From a virus, in the IMG/VR virus record IMGVR_UViG_3300008116_000449, positions 1 through 64,000 of that record: a stretch of 64,000 nt of DNA; one strand, given 5' to 3'. A program made the translations under genes and the position numbers. Below the pieces are notes generated by a model. That model searched no databases. It was not told where the DNA came from and saw only the letters and a list, made by a program, of their open reading frames with translations. Shown here piece after piece: positions 52,484 to 60,687 of the stretch. Numbering within the stretch: position 1 is the first letter of the stretch; each line of letters starts with the position of its first letter.

Positions 52484-52555
52484 GGACTCGTAGCTCAGCG
52501 GGAGAGCAGACGTCTTATATACGTCCGGTCGAAGGTTCGATCCCTTCCGAGTCCA
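52484..52555 (+). tRNA. tRNA-Ile (TAT)
   Basis: 72 nt, acceptor GGACTCG/CGAGTCC, anticodon loop CTTATAT reading AUA, T arm GAAGG-TTCGATC-CCTTC, no CCA encoded. Fits the frequent ATA codons of this phage. Confidence 0.85.
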
Positions 52556-52559
52556 ATTA

Positions 52560-52631
52560 GCCACTGTAGCTCAACGGTAGAGCTCTGGTTTTGTAAACCA
52601 GGGGTTGAGGGTTCGAGTCCCTCCGGTGGCT
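52560..52631 (+). tRNA. tRNA-Thr (TGT)
   Basis: 72 nt, acceptor GCCACTG/CGGTGGC, anticodon loop TTTGTAA, reading ACA. Confidence 0.85.
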
Positions 52632-52634
52632 TAA

Positions 52635-52708
52635 GCTCTCGTAGCTCAACTGGATAGAGCAGCGGATTTCTACTCCGCAGGTTGTGGGTTCGATTCCCGC
52701 CGAGAGTA
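52635..52708 (+). tRNA. tRNA-Arg (TCT)
   Basis: 74 nt, acceptor GCTCTCG/CGAGAGT (first pair G-T), anticodon stem GCGGA/TCCGC, loop TTTCTAC reading AGA. Confidence 0.85.
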
Positions 52709-52711
52709 ATG

Positions 52712-52746
52712 CCCCAGCTGTTAGTAGCAGCTGGGGTTTTTGTTTT
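52712..52746 (+). terminator. Intrinsic terminator after tRNAs
   Basis: CCCCAGCTG, TTAGTAG loop, CAGCTGGGG, then TTTTTGTTTT. Confidence 0.85.
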
Positions 52747-52760
52747 ACAAGGAGACAAGT

Positions 52761-53144
52761 ATGGCAAGGAATATTGTTTACAGAGTTCCTGGGCTGGAAG
52801 AAAAAATAAAAGCCAAAGACTTAAAGAAGCACGAAGAGATAAAAAAGACTGTAGAGGCTTTCAACCAAGGGGACGTGACTGAAGAAAAAGCAGTCCAGTA
52901 CTTGGTGGATGAAGTAATAAAAACAAAATTGCTACTGAAGGAATATTCCGACAGTTACAACAGCTTGATAGACAGAATGGAAGAGTCTGTAGGCGTTATG
53001 GAAAATATTTCTGATCAAATGGTCGATTTGCTTAAGACAGCAAAAGAGCTTGCTGATCAGGCAAGAAAAGCCGGGGTAAGGACTGAGGCTCTTAGAAAAG
53101 TTGAGCAGATCGTAGCTATAGAGTTGGAAGGCCACTCAGTTTAG
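52761..53144 (+). CDS. Coiled-coil protein
   Basis: 127 residues from ATG 52761 with AAGGAGAC; 52740 is a less likely start. Helical and acidic (DQMVDLLKTAKELADQ). No family recognised; possibly an assembly or regulatory partner. Confidence 0.4.
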   Translation: MARNIVYRVPGLEEKIKAKDLKKHEEIKKTVEAFNQGDVTEEKAVQYLVDEVIKTKLLLKEYSDSYNSLIDRMEESVGVMENISDQMVDLLKTAKELADQARKAGVRTEALRKVEQIVAIELEGHSV

Positions 53145-53151
53145 AATCAGT

Positions 53152-53177
53152 AAGGGCTCGCTTCGAGCCTTTGCTTT
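53152..53177 (+). terminator. Intrinsic terminator
   Basis: AAGGGCTCG, CTT, CGAGCCTTT, then GCTTTTT. Confidence 0.75.
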
Positions 53178-53196
53178 TTAAAAGCTGGGAGGCGCT

Positions 53197-53529
53197 GTGG
53201 TAGCAATAGTGAGTTTATTGATGGTTACTTTGATATACTCCATTGCTTCAATGGCTACTTACAAACAAGAGATTCGAGACTCTAACTTTTTTCTTCCTAT
53301 CAGCATGTCTGTAAGTATTATGTCCTCTCTTCTCTGGGTCTTCACTGTAAAGACAATGAACGACACGGATAAGATAATCGCCTTCTCGATGGCGTGGGAC
53401 ATAATAATCGTAGCTCTATATGCAGTAATACCGGCGATGCTGCAAGAAAAGAGCATAGGGTGGCAAGGATGGATAGCCTTGACCATCGCAATAGCCGGGG
53501 TCTTATGGTTCAAGGCTGTAACTGACTGA
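53197..53529 (+). CDS. Small multi-pass membrane protein
   Basis: 110 residues from GTG 53197 with GGGAGG upstream. About four hydrophobic segments (VSLLMVTLIYSIASMA, SVSIMSSLLWVF, WDIIIVALYAVIPAML, ALTIAIAGVLWF). No transporter motif recognised. It immediately precedes the Cas12/TnpB-like gene, with 10 nt between. Confidence 0.45.
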   Translation: MVAIVSLLMVTLIYSIASMATYKQEIRDSNFFLPISMSVSIMSSLLWVFTVKTMNDTDKIIAFSMAWDIIIVALYAVIPAMLQEKSIGWQGWIALTIAIAGVLWFKAVTD

Positions 53530-53539
53530 AAGGATTCCA

Positions 53540-54793
53540 ATGGCTACTGAGACAGTTGTCAGCAACAAGGTAATTTTGACGCTCGGCCTCGATGTTTTTG
53601 TAGTTCCTGAAGTGGACGATAAAGCCACAAAGGAAGAAATAATTGAGGCTGAGCGCGCTCTTAAAAGAAGAGTCATAACTTCAATAGATGACCACAGAAA
53701 AGTATGCAAGAAAGTGTCAGCCATATACGGTCAAGCTCTGCTGTCGGGAGCTACTATACGGCACGTCTCCAACGGAGATGACACTAACATAGTCCTTGTG
53801 CCAAACAAGGAAGCTACAAGTGATACTTTAAAATCCCTGTTTGGAGGAAAGTCCGGAATGACTATGTACGAGCTCAGGAGCGTAGTTCTTGAAGACTTGT
53901 ACGCTGGAAACGCCAAATCGCTTCTGTTTGATGACGTCAGGGAAAAGGTGACAAAAGCTTATAAATCCGGCGATCCGGTCTATAACGCTAAAAGAAATTT
54001 TCTGCATCTTCAGGCCGTTAGAAAAGAGCCTAGGATGGAGAGAGTACCAATAACAATGTTCGCGGCTCATTTGAAGAAAAAAGCTTTCGTAAAAAGGACT
54101 TTGACTTTGTCTTGGCGTAAAGACGTTGGAGAGGTTGCTTTCAAAATAGGCAACCTTGACGGCATGAGGAACGCGGTATGGAGGAAAATAAAAGAAGGTT
54201 GGAACCAGGAGAACCCAGAGTACAAGTTTTTGTCTGTGGACATAAATTACAAGAGAAAGGATTCAAAGCCTGACCAGCTTTGTTTAAGAATAGCCTATGA
54301 GCGAAACAAAAAGGATACAACAGAAAGGCCTAACACTTTAAGAATAGATATAAACAACAAGCTAGAAACTAATAAACAGTATTTAATTTCAGCGAAGACT
54401 GAAATGAAAGGAGAGAAAAAAATAAAGCCTTTACTCATAGACCAGGAGGCTGTGCTGGCCTGGCTGGCTCAGCATCAACAAAGGTCTAAAGCTTTAGACA
54501 AGAGGGTGTCAGCCTGCGGTAGTAAGACAAGACCTTGGGGACACAGGAGAGCCTGGCTTAGGCACCAAGCTGTACGAGACAGGAATACTTTAAACCGAGA
54601 AAGGGTGATAGAAGACTACAACAAGGCTTGGGTAAGAAGATTGGTAGACTGGGCAGTTAAGGAAGACTGCGGAACAATTGTAATAAACAAGGCCGAAAGG
54701 ACAATAGGTCAGTACGATTGGAACTGGTCTAACATGCTTAACAGGCTAATTAACGCTGCTAACGACTTTAGTATAACCGTGTTAATACAATAA
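53540..54793 (+). CDS. Cas12/TnpB-like protein lacking the end of the RuvC domain
   Basis: 417 residues. The N-terminal half is helical and basic; residues 200-245 (HLKKKAFVKRTLTLSWRK, then PDQLCLRIAYE) recall the strands just before RuvC in Cas12 and TnpB. RuvC-I appears as TLRIDIN with Asp270. A bridge-helix-like SKTRPWGHRRAWLRHQAVRD is followed by IEDYNKAWVRRLVDWA and GTIVINKAE, where the RuvC-II Glu position is Asn383 (Glu386 is two residues later). After WNWSNMLNRL and ITVLIQ the TAA falls where relatives continue with a zinc finger and RuvC-III Asp. A nuclease-dead binder is likely. The family call is by pattern, not search. Confidence 0.6.
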   Translation: MATETVVSNKVILTLGLDVFVVPEVDDKATKEEIIEAERALKRRVITSIDDHRKVCKKVSAIYGQALLSGATIRHVSNGDDTNIVLVPNKEATSDTLKSLFGGKSGMTMYELRSVVLEDLYAGNAKSLLFDDVREKVTKAYKSGDPVYNAKRNFLHLQAVRKEPRMERVPITMFAAHLKKKAFVKRTLTLSWRKDVGEVAFKIGNLDGMRNAVWRKIKEGWNQENPEYKFLSVDINYKRKDSKPDQLCLRIAYERNKKDTTERPNTLRIDINNKLETNKQYLISAKTEMKGEKKIKPLLIDQEAVLAWLAQHQQRSKALDKRVSACGSKTRPWGHRRAWLRHQAVRDRNTLNRERVIEDYNKAWVRRLVDWAVKEDCGTIVINKAERTIGQYDWNWSNMLNRLINAANDFSITVLIQ

Positions 54794-54828
54794 GTTTGTC
54801 ACGCTGTCACGCAAAGTTGTATGAGTTC

Positions 54829-54990
54829 AAATCGCTTGACTTTTTTTAAAAAAGTCAAGCGATTTGGCATTTGCTATAATTTTTGTAAATTTTTTATACA
54901 AAAATTTAAAAACAAGTTAGTTAACTTTTCTTTACTAAACTTCTTAGCAAAGCCAATCACTTGACTTTTTTCAAAAAAGACAAGCGATTT
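54829..54990. repeat. Nested AT-rich palindrome
   Basis: A perfect palindrome at 54829-54865 (AAATCGCTTGACTTTTTT, T, and complement) has a near copy at 54955-54990 with two mismatches between arms. Between them, GGC-TTTGCTA pairs with TAGCAAA-GCC, making one composite palindrome of about 160 bp around TATAAT-type AT-rich sequence. It follows the Cas12-like gene. Candidate origin, promoter/operator, or bidirectional terminator. Confidence 0.75.
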
Positions 54991-55026
54991 AACCTAGCTA
55001 AGTTTGTGTTTAAAGAAAGGAACGCT

Positions 55027-55482
55027 ATGAAGAAGAAACTTGTGGATAAGATACTGTCTACTTGTTTAAAAAAATTAAGTAAGCATCCAGAGCTAAAAAA
55101 TTTCCCGCATTACAGTTTCGTAATAAAAGACGGTGTTTTGGTAAGTTGGGCAACCAACTCAAAGAAAGAACCTCCCAGGCATTACGGGTATCACCGAAAC
55201 TGGGACAAAGGGTTTAGACCTAAGTGGCACTCAGAACTGGCGGCTTATAGAAAGTCTCCAGTTAAACCTCCTTTTCAAATAGTGAACGTGAGGATGAACA
55301 AACAAGGGGATTTGCGAATAAGCAAGCCCTGTGCTGCTTGCACCAAGATGATGACCGCACTTGGCTGCAGCAAATTTTACTACAGTTTCCCAGGAGGGTT
55401 TTTATCGTATGTCCCAAGAGAAGCTTCGATTATTAAGAGAAGCGCTAGAGGCAAAACAAAAATGTTGGAGAAAGATTTCTGA
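55027..55482 (+). CDS. Cytidine-deaminase-fold phage protein
   Basis: 151 residues from ATG 55027 with AAGGAACGCT; 54961 lies in the palindrome. The zinc-dependent deaminase site is seen as HSE (His68, Glu70) and KPCAACTK (Cys102, Cys105). A dCMP or nucleic-acid deaminase role is possible. KDGVLVSWATNS before the HSE resembles the first strand pair. The motif spacing (33 residues from HxE to PCxxC) is a little long but acceptable. Confidence 0.6.
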   Translation: MKKKLVDKILSTCLKKLSKHPELKNFPHYSFVIKDGVLVSWATNSKKEPPRHYGYHRNWDKGFRPKWHSELAAYRKSPVKPPFQIVNVRMNKQGDLRISKPCAACTKMMTALGCSKFYYSFPGGFLSYVPREASIIKRSARGKTKMLEKDF

Positions 55483-55609
55483 AACAGAAAGGTTGGTGCC
55501 AGGAATAGAACTTTCAGAAGACAAGATGGAAGATTTCTTAGTTGGAACTGACAGACTTGAAAGTGTATCAGACGACACGCTCAAGGCTAATTTTCCAGAG
55601 TTGTTTTAA
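55409..55609 (+). CDS. Small charged protein
   Basis: 66 residues from ATG 55409 (AGGAGGG). Helical with acidic end (LSEDKMEDFLVGTDRLESVS). Overlaps the deaminase end by 74 nt in another frame. No family recognised. Confidence 0.4.
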   Translation: MSQEKLRLLREALEAKQKCWRKISETERLVPGIELSEDKMEDFLVGTDRLESVSDDTLKANFPELF

Positions 55610-55623
55610 GAAAGGAAAGAGTC

Positions 55624-55896
55624 ATGGGTTTACCTATACAGTTGAAAAGCCTTGGGTATCTCAACGAAATTTTCACGCCGGAAGAAACAAAAGACTGGAA
55701 GGTTTTTGAGTACAGAGACAGCTCAAAGTCGACAGTTTCCATGCAGGGACAAGGAGTAGAAGAAAACAAAGAGAAAATAAAAGAAGCTTTCTTGAGCTGG
55801 TATCCGCCATGCGGATACATGTCCGAGGCTATGGACAAGAAAGACTCTAACAACAATTTTGTTTTGGTTCTGGATCGTTGGCTTAGTTGCGACTAG
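55624..55896 (+). CDS. Uncharacterised small protein
   Basis: 90 residues, GLPIQLKSLGYLNEIFTPEE at the start, WYPPCGYMSEAMDKK near the end. ATG has AAGGAAAGAGTC. No family recognised. Confidence 0.4.
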   Translation: MGLPIQLKSLGYLNEIFTPEETKDWKVFEYRDSSKSTVSMQGQGVEENKEKIKEAFLSWYPPCGYMSEAMDKKDSNNNFVLVLDRWLSCD

Positions 55897-55906
55897 GAGA
55901 GTTTAT

Positions 55907-56080
55907 ATGGTCAAGCTGACAGTGGTTGTGACATACGAGCAGCTCAGAGACGAAGCGATTAAGACGCTTAAGAGAATGAAGGAGAAATACGAGGGTTCTG
56001 ACAGCACTCAAGTGGTTGACGAATTTGTGATGGTGTATTTGAAGACCATGGAGGAGAAGATGAAGCCGACAGACGAATGA
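55907..56080 (+). CDS. Small coiled protein
   Basis: 57 residues from ATG 55907, AGGAGAGTTTAT upstream. Basic/acidic helical. ATGA overlap with the next gene. Confidence 0.4.
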   Translation: MVKLTVVVTYEQLRDEAIKTLKRMKEKYEGSDSTQVVDEFVMVYLKTMEEKMKPTDE

Positions 56081-56559
56081 ATATATTCGTTCTTTCTTAT
56101 GACGTAGAGGAATGCGCCAAGTGGCATCTTGATAAACATGTAGTCAAGATGCCGCTTGAAACCGCGCAGTTGCTTTGCACGGCGCTGTGGTATCACGGCG
56201 GTAAGCCCCTCTACAAAAAAGCTCATAAGAACCATCCGTGCAATTTATGGACCCGAGAGTCACAGGCCAATTTTAATTGGTTGGTGGCTCTCGGGTTTTC
56301 TTTGTGTTCTGAGTACCAATACAGGTACGGAAAAACACACAAGTGTTTAGAAGTGCTAGACGATTGCAAAAAGCAGTCGGTTCTTCTTCCGGAGTTCCCT
56401 TTCTCCGAACCTCCTCAGGCTATGCCTGACGAGTACAAAAGGGAAAGTGTAATAGAGGCATACAGGGCTTATTACATAGGAGGAAAGAAAAATATAGCTT
56501 CTTGGAAGGGCAGGGAAAAACCTTTTTGGTGGAGGAGCGAAGATGGCGATAGGTCGTAA
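56077..56559 (+). CDS. Conserved phage protein, sometimes linked to DNA repair
   Basis: 160 residues. MNIFVLSYDVEECAKWHLDK, HVVKMPLETAQLLCTALWYH, PCNLWTRESQANFNWLVALG and PDEYKRESVIEAYRAYYIGG match a family common in phages, in my memory sometimes labelled pyrimidine dimer glycosylase-like. That label is unproven. A terminator-like hairpin lies inside the gene. Confidence 0.6.
   Translation: MNIFVLSYDVEECAKWHLDKHVVKMPLETAQLLCTALWYHGGKPLYKKAHKNHPCNLWTRESQANFNWLVALGFSLCSEYQYRYGKTHKCLEVLDDCKKQSVLLPEFPFSEPPQAMPDEYKRESVIEAYRAYYIGGKKNIASWKGREKPFWWRSEDGDRS
56251..56300. repeat. Terminator-like hairpin inside a coding region
   Basis: ACCCGAGAG and CTCTCGGGT enclose CAATTTTAATTG and are followed by TTTCTTT. 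It lies in the first third of the gene at 56077. Could attenuate transcription. Confidence 0.65.
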
Positions 56560-56839
56560 TCACATAAAAGACCCGTTCAAACGGCTGGCAAACATAAGAG
56601 AAAGATTGAAGGAGGTGTATCTAAGAAGAACTATAGGGTCAGGCAAGACTGACAAGTATCTTTTTGAGCTCTATTACGATTTGAATTTTTGCATGTCGAT
56701 CTTAAGAGAGCTTGGGGTCATTCCAGGAGAAAGCCCTAAAGGAGATGAGTCACCAAATGCCGAGACTATCTCAAAAGTTGTAGACAAGATCAAGGCAAGG
56801 ATTGAGTTTGAACTAACCAAGGACAGGAGCAAGAAATGA
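56543..56839 (+). CDS. Uncharacterised small protein
   Basis: 98 residues, basic start (GRNHIKDPFKRLANIRERLK) and helical. Overlaps both neighbours by short stretches. No family recognised. Confidence 0.4.
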   Translation: MAIGRNHIKDPFKRLANIRERLKEVYLRRTIGSGKTDKYLFELYYDLNFCMSILRELGVIPGESPKGDESPNAETISKVVDKIKARIEFELTKDRSKK

Positions 56840-58035
56840 CAGACGTAGCTGACAAGATGATCGAGGCGGCTCAGATCATAGATAAGGCTAAAAAGTACAA
56901 ACCAAAAGTTGCTGTCAAAGAAGGAGAAAGCAGATTTAAAGCTAAAAAACCAGACAAGGGCATGTCAGCGTACGAAGCCTATAGACGAATCCATAAAAAC
57001 AGAAGTTATGTAGGAAATCCGCATTACGAAGAATTAATTCTGACGTCTATAAACATAGCTACAGACTATGCAAATTATATCTTGCATAAAAGGTTTAAGC
57101 CTGTAGAAGACCTCATCATAAAAGAGCTTAGAGAAATTGACTATGAAGTAATGTTTCATAATAAAACAGCGTTTAAGAGTACAGTAGCGCACGCCACGCG
57201 ATACACTTCGGTTCTTAAACATGCCGACGAGAACTCAGAAAATGAAGATAGATGGGAGGAGTTAGAAGCAGAGCTTGTAAGGACAACAGAGCTGTTTTTA
57301 AGTAAGCAACTGGAGGTTAGGAATAATAATCTACAGATAAACGAGCTAGAAGCCGCTGAAATTATACTAGAGTTTTTGGAAGATTACGTTGAGTCGATTA
57401 ATAGCGTCGAAGCTAAAAACAAGTTTCTAAGTGTTTTAGAAACAATAGTTCTTAGCTTAAATCTAGAAAGCTATAGAAATCATGAAGACAAAGTTTATGA
57501 CAAAAAAATAGCCGCAATTCTTTTTTATTACGTAAAAGTTATAAGAAAGCCTAATGAAAGGATAGAGACTGTTCTTATAAAAGGTTTAAAAGAAGAAGCT
57601 ATTAGGAAGAATAAAATTCTAAAAGCTAGGGAAGAAGGGAGAGAGATAGAAATACCTAGAAGCAACTCTTTGACTAACGAGTGGCTTTATGGAAGGTATG
57701 AAGAAAATTGCAAAGAAGGAAACTGGCAAGAGTACAGGGATGAACTAGAAAAACATCCTTATGCTTTTATGTCAACTTTGTTTGATCTTATAGCGGAAGG
57801 TCACGACATAAAAGAAGAAAACAAAGAAGAATGTTTCTTTTGGATGGTCCAGGCCATGAAAGCTGATAATTGTACAGCTTTCTATCGCTGGCAATTTGGT
57901 TGGACAATTGAAAAATTCATCAAAGCCACAAAAGGAGGAACAGAGTACGTAGAGAAAATGATAGTGGCGTCTGGTCGTGTTAGCCTGGCGGAAGTTTACG
58001 CCAGGCACCTGGTCAAATTCAAAAAAGGAGAGTGA
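56836..58035 (+). CDS. Uncharacterised helical protein A
   Basis: 399 residues, almost wholly helical and highly charged (NELEAAEIILEFLEDYVESI). Might form an alpha-solenoid. AAATGA overlap with the previous gene and only 3 nt to the next, of similar composition. No motif found. Confidence 0.4.
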   Translation: MTDVADKMIEAAQIIDKAKKYKPKVAVKEGESRFKAKKPDKGMSAYEAYRRIHKNRSYVGNPHYEELILTSINIATDYANYILHKRFKPVEDLIIKELREIDYEVMFHNKTAFKSTVAHATRYTSVLKHADENSENEDRWEELEAELVRTTELFLSKQLEVRNNNLQINELEAAEIILEFLEDYVESINSVEAKNKFLSVLETIVLSLNLESYRNHEDKVYDKKIAAILFYYVKVIRKPNERIETVLIKGLKEEAIRKNKILKAREEGREIEIPRSNSLTNEWLYGRYEENCKEGNWQEYRDELEKHPYAFMSTLFDLIAEGHDIKEENKEECFFWMVQAMKADNCTAFYRWQFGWTIEKFIKATKGGTEYVEKMIVASGRVSLAEVYARHLVKFKKGE

Positions 58036-58038
58036 GCC

Positions 58039-59781
58039 ATGTTGGAGATAACAAGCCAGGGTATGGAGTTTCTGGAAAAGCTTGAGAAGGCGCAAAAACC
58101 CAAGGAGGTAATGGAAGAAAAATTTGAAGAAATGGGGATATTTGAGTTTGAAACGTTTATTGAAAATATGATCATGTCTGGAGAAGATTTTCTAAGGCTC
58201 TTAGGTATGACAAAGGCAACAGAAGAAAACAGGAATGAATACCTACCAAGAGGTTTGTATCAATTTGTTTTAAGAAGAATGGGTAAAGAAGGGTCAAACG
58301 CCATAAAAGAAGAGATAGTAAAAAGAATAAAGGAAGTTATGGATAAAAACGAAACTGTATTTGACGTTCCTTGGCCTCTTATAAAAGCGGCTACAGAGTA
58401 CGCCAAAAAAACAGGAAGTCGTTTAGAGGAGATAGAAGAAGTAATCTTAAAGTTTGAAAGCGGGGCCGTGGAATATGGCATAGACGTAATAAAAGAAAGA
58501 TGGCCAGGCCTTGAGTCTCTTATAAAACAATTTTTCTATAGTCGATTTGAGTATAAATACAGAGGTATAACTACGTCGGATGTGCATAAATACCTTCACA
58601 ACAAAGGAGTGATTGGAGATGAAAAAGCAATAAGAGAAATTTTTGGAATAGAAAACCACATCGACATAGAAGGACTAAAAATTTTAATAACCTGTGTTGA
58701 TTGCATAAGACCAAATGTTTTAGTTAAATTTCAAAACCAGGTTATTGAAGAAAAGCTGCAGGAGTTAAAAGAGGCTTTAGATAAATATGCTTGGGTAAAA
58801 GAAAACGACGATGACAGGTCAAGTTTTCTTGCACAATTTAACACGTTGTTTAACTACATAGAAAAGACTAGGCACAGCTGTGTGTTTAGTCATTTGGTTA
58901 TCCAAGTTTTTCTTTTCTTTGACAAGAATATTTTGGACTCAGTCATAGAAAAAATAGTCAGCTGCTCTGTCCCTGAAAATTACAAGACAGAAAGACAAAA
59001 TGTTATTAACCGTATAGAGTCTGAGTTGCATGACATGCTTTTCTATTTCAGAAGAGCCTGGCTGTCAGAAAATGGAAAAAAAGAAAACAAAGAAAGTACG
59101 CTGGCGTACGCTAGATGGTATTTGGTTCACAGCAAGTTGAAGCAAGAAGGAGAGAGGAGCATATTTTTATTGCACAACTTGTTTATAGACAACAACAGGC
59201 AAGAACGAATTTTAATAAAAAAATTGTTTGAAGAGAATCCAAAGTTTAGAGAAAGCGTTCTAGAAGAACTAGAAAAAGCAGAAAGAAGGCTTAGAGACGG
59301 CTTAGGCTTTTACGACAATAGCTGCGCAGAGATCGATGGTGAAGATTTTGGTTTTGGTTTTAAAGAAAGAATTTTGCAAGCAGCTATAGAAGGAGCATCA
59401 AAAAATTTATCTAAGTATATAGAAAAAAAGACAGAGCTTCAAAAGTTTGAAGAGAGTATAGGTAATGGAGCGTCAGCCACTTCAGAACAACAAGGAGAAA
59501 GGCACACGTTGACCGTTCTTGTGGCGAGAAGGCTAAAAACTTTTTATGACACGGCTGAGCCTTTGATAAAGCAGGTCGTTTCCACTCGTCCATTTAGTTA
59601 CATTTTTGAAAGGAACAAACAGATAGAGTATTTTATGCTAGTTATCGGTATGGAAAACAGCGACTGGGAAGCTTATAAAGAACTTATACAGGTACTAAAA
59701 ACAAACAAAACTTTGATACTTAAAAGGAGATTGCGTGCTAAGCGGAAAGTGGCAGAGACTGCACAGGACCAGTCACAATAA
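58039..59781 (+). CDS. Uncharacterised helical protein B
   Basis: 580 residues, helical and charged like the previous gene. GVIGDEKAIREIFGIENHID and ETVFDVPWPLIKAATEYAKK are distinctive but not recognised. A leading TTG/ATG in GGAGAGTGAGCC context. It could be an assembly or host take-over protein. Confidence 0.4.
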   Translation: MLEITSQGMEFLEKLEKAQKPKEVMEEKFEEMGIFEFETFIENMIMSGEDFLRLLGMTKATEENRNEYLPRGLYQFVLRRMGKEGSNAIKEEIVKRIKEVMDKNETVFDVPWPLIKAATEYAKKTGSRLEEIEEVILKFESGAVEYGIDVIKERWPGLESLIKQFFYSRFEYKYRGITTSDVHKYLHNKGVIGDEKAIREIFGIENHIDIEGLKILITCVDCIRPNVLVKFQNQVIEEKLQELKEALDKYAWVKENDDDRSSFLAQFNTLFNYIEKTRHSCVFSHLVIQVFLFFDKNILDSVIEKIVSCSVPENYKTERQNVINRIESELHDMLFYFRRAWLSENGKKENKESTLAYARWYLVHSKLKQEGERSIFLLHNLFIDNNRQERILIKKLFEENPKFRESVLEELEKAERRLRDGLGFYDNSCAEIDGEDFGFGFKERILQAAIEGASKNLSKYIEKKTELQKFEESIGNGASATSEQQGERHTLTVLVARRLKTFYDTAEPLIKQVVSTRPFSYIFERNKQIEYFMLVIGMENSDWEAYKELIQVLKTNKTLILKRRLRAKRKVAETAQDQSQ

Positions 59782-59800
59782 GAAAGGAATAAAGTCCTGG

Positions 59801-60037
59801 GTGTATCACGACAACCGTGAAATAAAAGTAGCTTTCACGGTTGTCGTGTTTTCTGGCGCGAACCCTACAGTCATGGAAGACTTGACTGAAACTGTCACAG
59901 CCGTGAAGGACGCGGACTTTGATGACAGGACAGTTAACAAGATAGGCAAGGAGGTGGACAAAAGTATAAGGAAGAAGCAGGGCGAGTACTGGAAGACCTT
60001 AGAGAAGGTAGCCAGTAAAGTAGGGCTAAAAGTTTAA
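59801..60037 (+). CDS. Small phage protein with hairpin in its 5' end
   Basis: 78 residues from GTG 59801, the frame being open from 59735. AGAAAGGAAT lies upstream. Begins MYHDNREIKVAFTVVVF and continues SGANPTVMEDLTETV. The first 16 codons overlap a perfect 16-bp hairpin (59807-59848) with a T-run. Confidence 0.45.
   Translation: MYHDNREIKVAFTVVVFSGANPTVMEDLTETVTAVKDADFDDRTVNKIGKEVDKSIRKKQGEYWKTLEKVASKVGLKV
59807..59852. repeat. Perfect 16-bp hairpin at start of a gene
   Basis: CACGACAACCGTGAAA and its complement around a 10-nt loop, then TTTTCT. Strong terminator shape, but within codons 3-16 of the gene. Possible self-regulatory attenuator. Confidence 0.7.
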
Positions 60038-60048
60038 GGAGGAACCAC

Positions 60049-60243
60049 ATGCCTGCAGGAACAGACCCAAAAAAAGTTTTGCAAAGTTTGAAAGACGCCA
60101 AGGTGGACAATTCTGGTAACTGGCCGTCTATAGACGCCTACTACAGGAGTGAAGCCATTGCCGCGATAGAGGTTCTTTTGGAAAAGGTAGACAAGCTTGA
60201 AAAAGCTTTGGACGAGTGCGACAAGGAGGAGTTGAAGTGGTGA
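60049..60243 (+). CDS. Small acidic protein
   Basis: 64 residues, TDPKKVLQSLKDAKVDNSGN then helical. ATG has AAGGAGGAACC. GTGA overlap with the next gene. No family recognised. Confidence 0.4.
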   Translation: MPAGTDPKKVLQSLKDAKVDNSGNWPSIDAYYRSEAIAAIEVLLEKVDKLEKALDECDKEELKW

Positions 60244-60659
60244 CCAAGATTCATGTGAATCAGCACGTGATAAGGTCAAACAAGAAGAAAGGGGAAAGTA
60301 AGCCAGTAATAACAGTCAAGTCAAAAGGGGCCAACGTATACGCCAAAAAAGTGGCTATACTTGGCCCTTCTGTCGTTGTGTACAGCCCTGACAAACCGCT
60401 GTCTTGCGGGGCTACTGTCTGGGTTGAAACGGATAGCAAAGTGGTAGTCATAAAGGAAAGAAATGGCAACGACGAACCTGGATGCAGCCAAGTTGGCTCT
60501 GGATGCGACAGAAAGGTTACACTCGGCGCTGGCAAGGATAATAATTCTGGAAAAGGAGGTAGAAGAGTTAAAAGTAAAGGTCGAGGTACTAATGACCGTG
60601 ACTTTACCAAAGTCAAAGCAAAAAAGTTTAAAGAGGAAGGAGCCCAGCAGTGCGGATAA
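60240..60659 (+). CDS. Conserved small phage protein, possibly extended by stop loss
   Basis: 139 residues from GTG 60240 (AAGGAGGAGTTGAA). The first 73 read KIHVNQHVIRSNKKKGESKP ... CGATVWVETDSKVVVIKE, a known-type phage protein that I remember ending at about this point. The rest has Gly/Lys/Ser composition like an untranslated frame and overlaps a better ORF at 60463. The original stop may have been lost. Confidence 0.5.
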   Translation: MTKIHVNQHVIRSNKKKGESKPVITVKSKGANVYAKKVAILGPSVVVYSPDKPLSCGATVWVETDSKVVVIKERNGNDEPGCSQVGSGCDRKVTLGAGKDNNSGKGGRRVKSKGRGTNDRDFTKVKAKKFKEEGAQQCG

Positions 60660-60687
60660 ACCAGCTGATAAAGAAGGGGCACTTTGA
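60463..60687 (+). CDS. Small coiled-coil protein
   Basis: 74 residues from ATG 60463 with AAAGGAAAG. Helical and heptad-like (ARIIILEKEVEELKVKVEVL). It overlaps the tail of the previous frame by 197 nt. I prefer this one as the real gene. Confidence 0.5.
   Translation: MATTNLDAAKLALDATERLHSALARIIILEKEVEELKVKVEVLMTVTLPKSKQKSLKRKEPSSADKPADKEGAL

Noticed and set aside
52495-52767. Minus-strand ORF across the tRNA cluster
   Set aside because: It lies over three clear tRNAs on the plus strand and has no ribosome site.
54794-54830. Zinc-finger continuation of the Cas12-like gene past the stop
   Set aside because: Reading through TAA gives CHAVTQSCMSSN, which only loosely resembles the TS..C..C motif and then runs into the palindrome.
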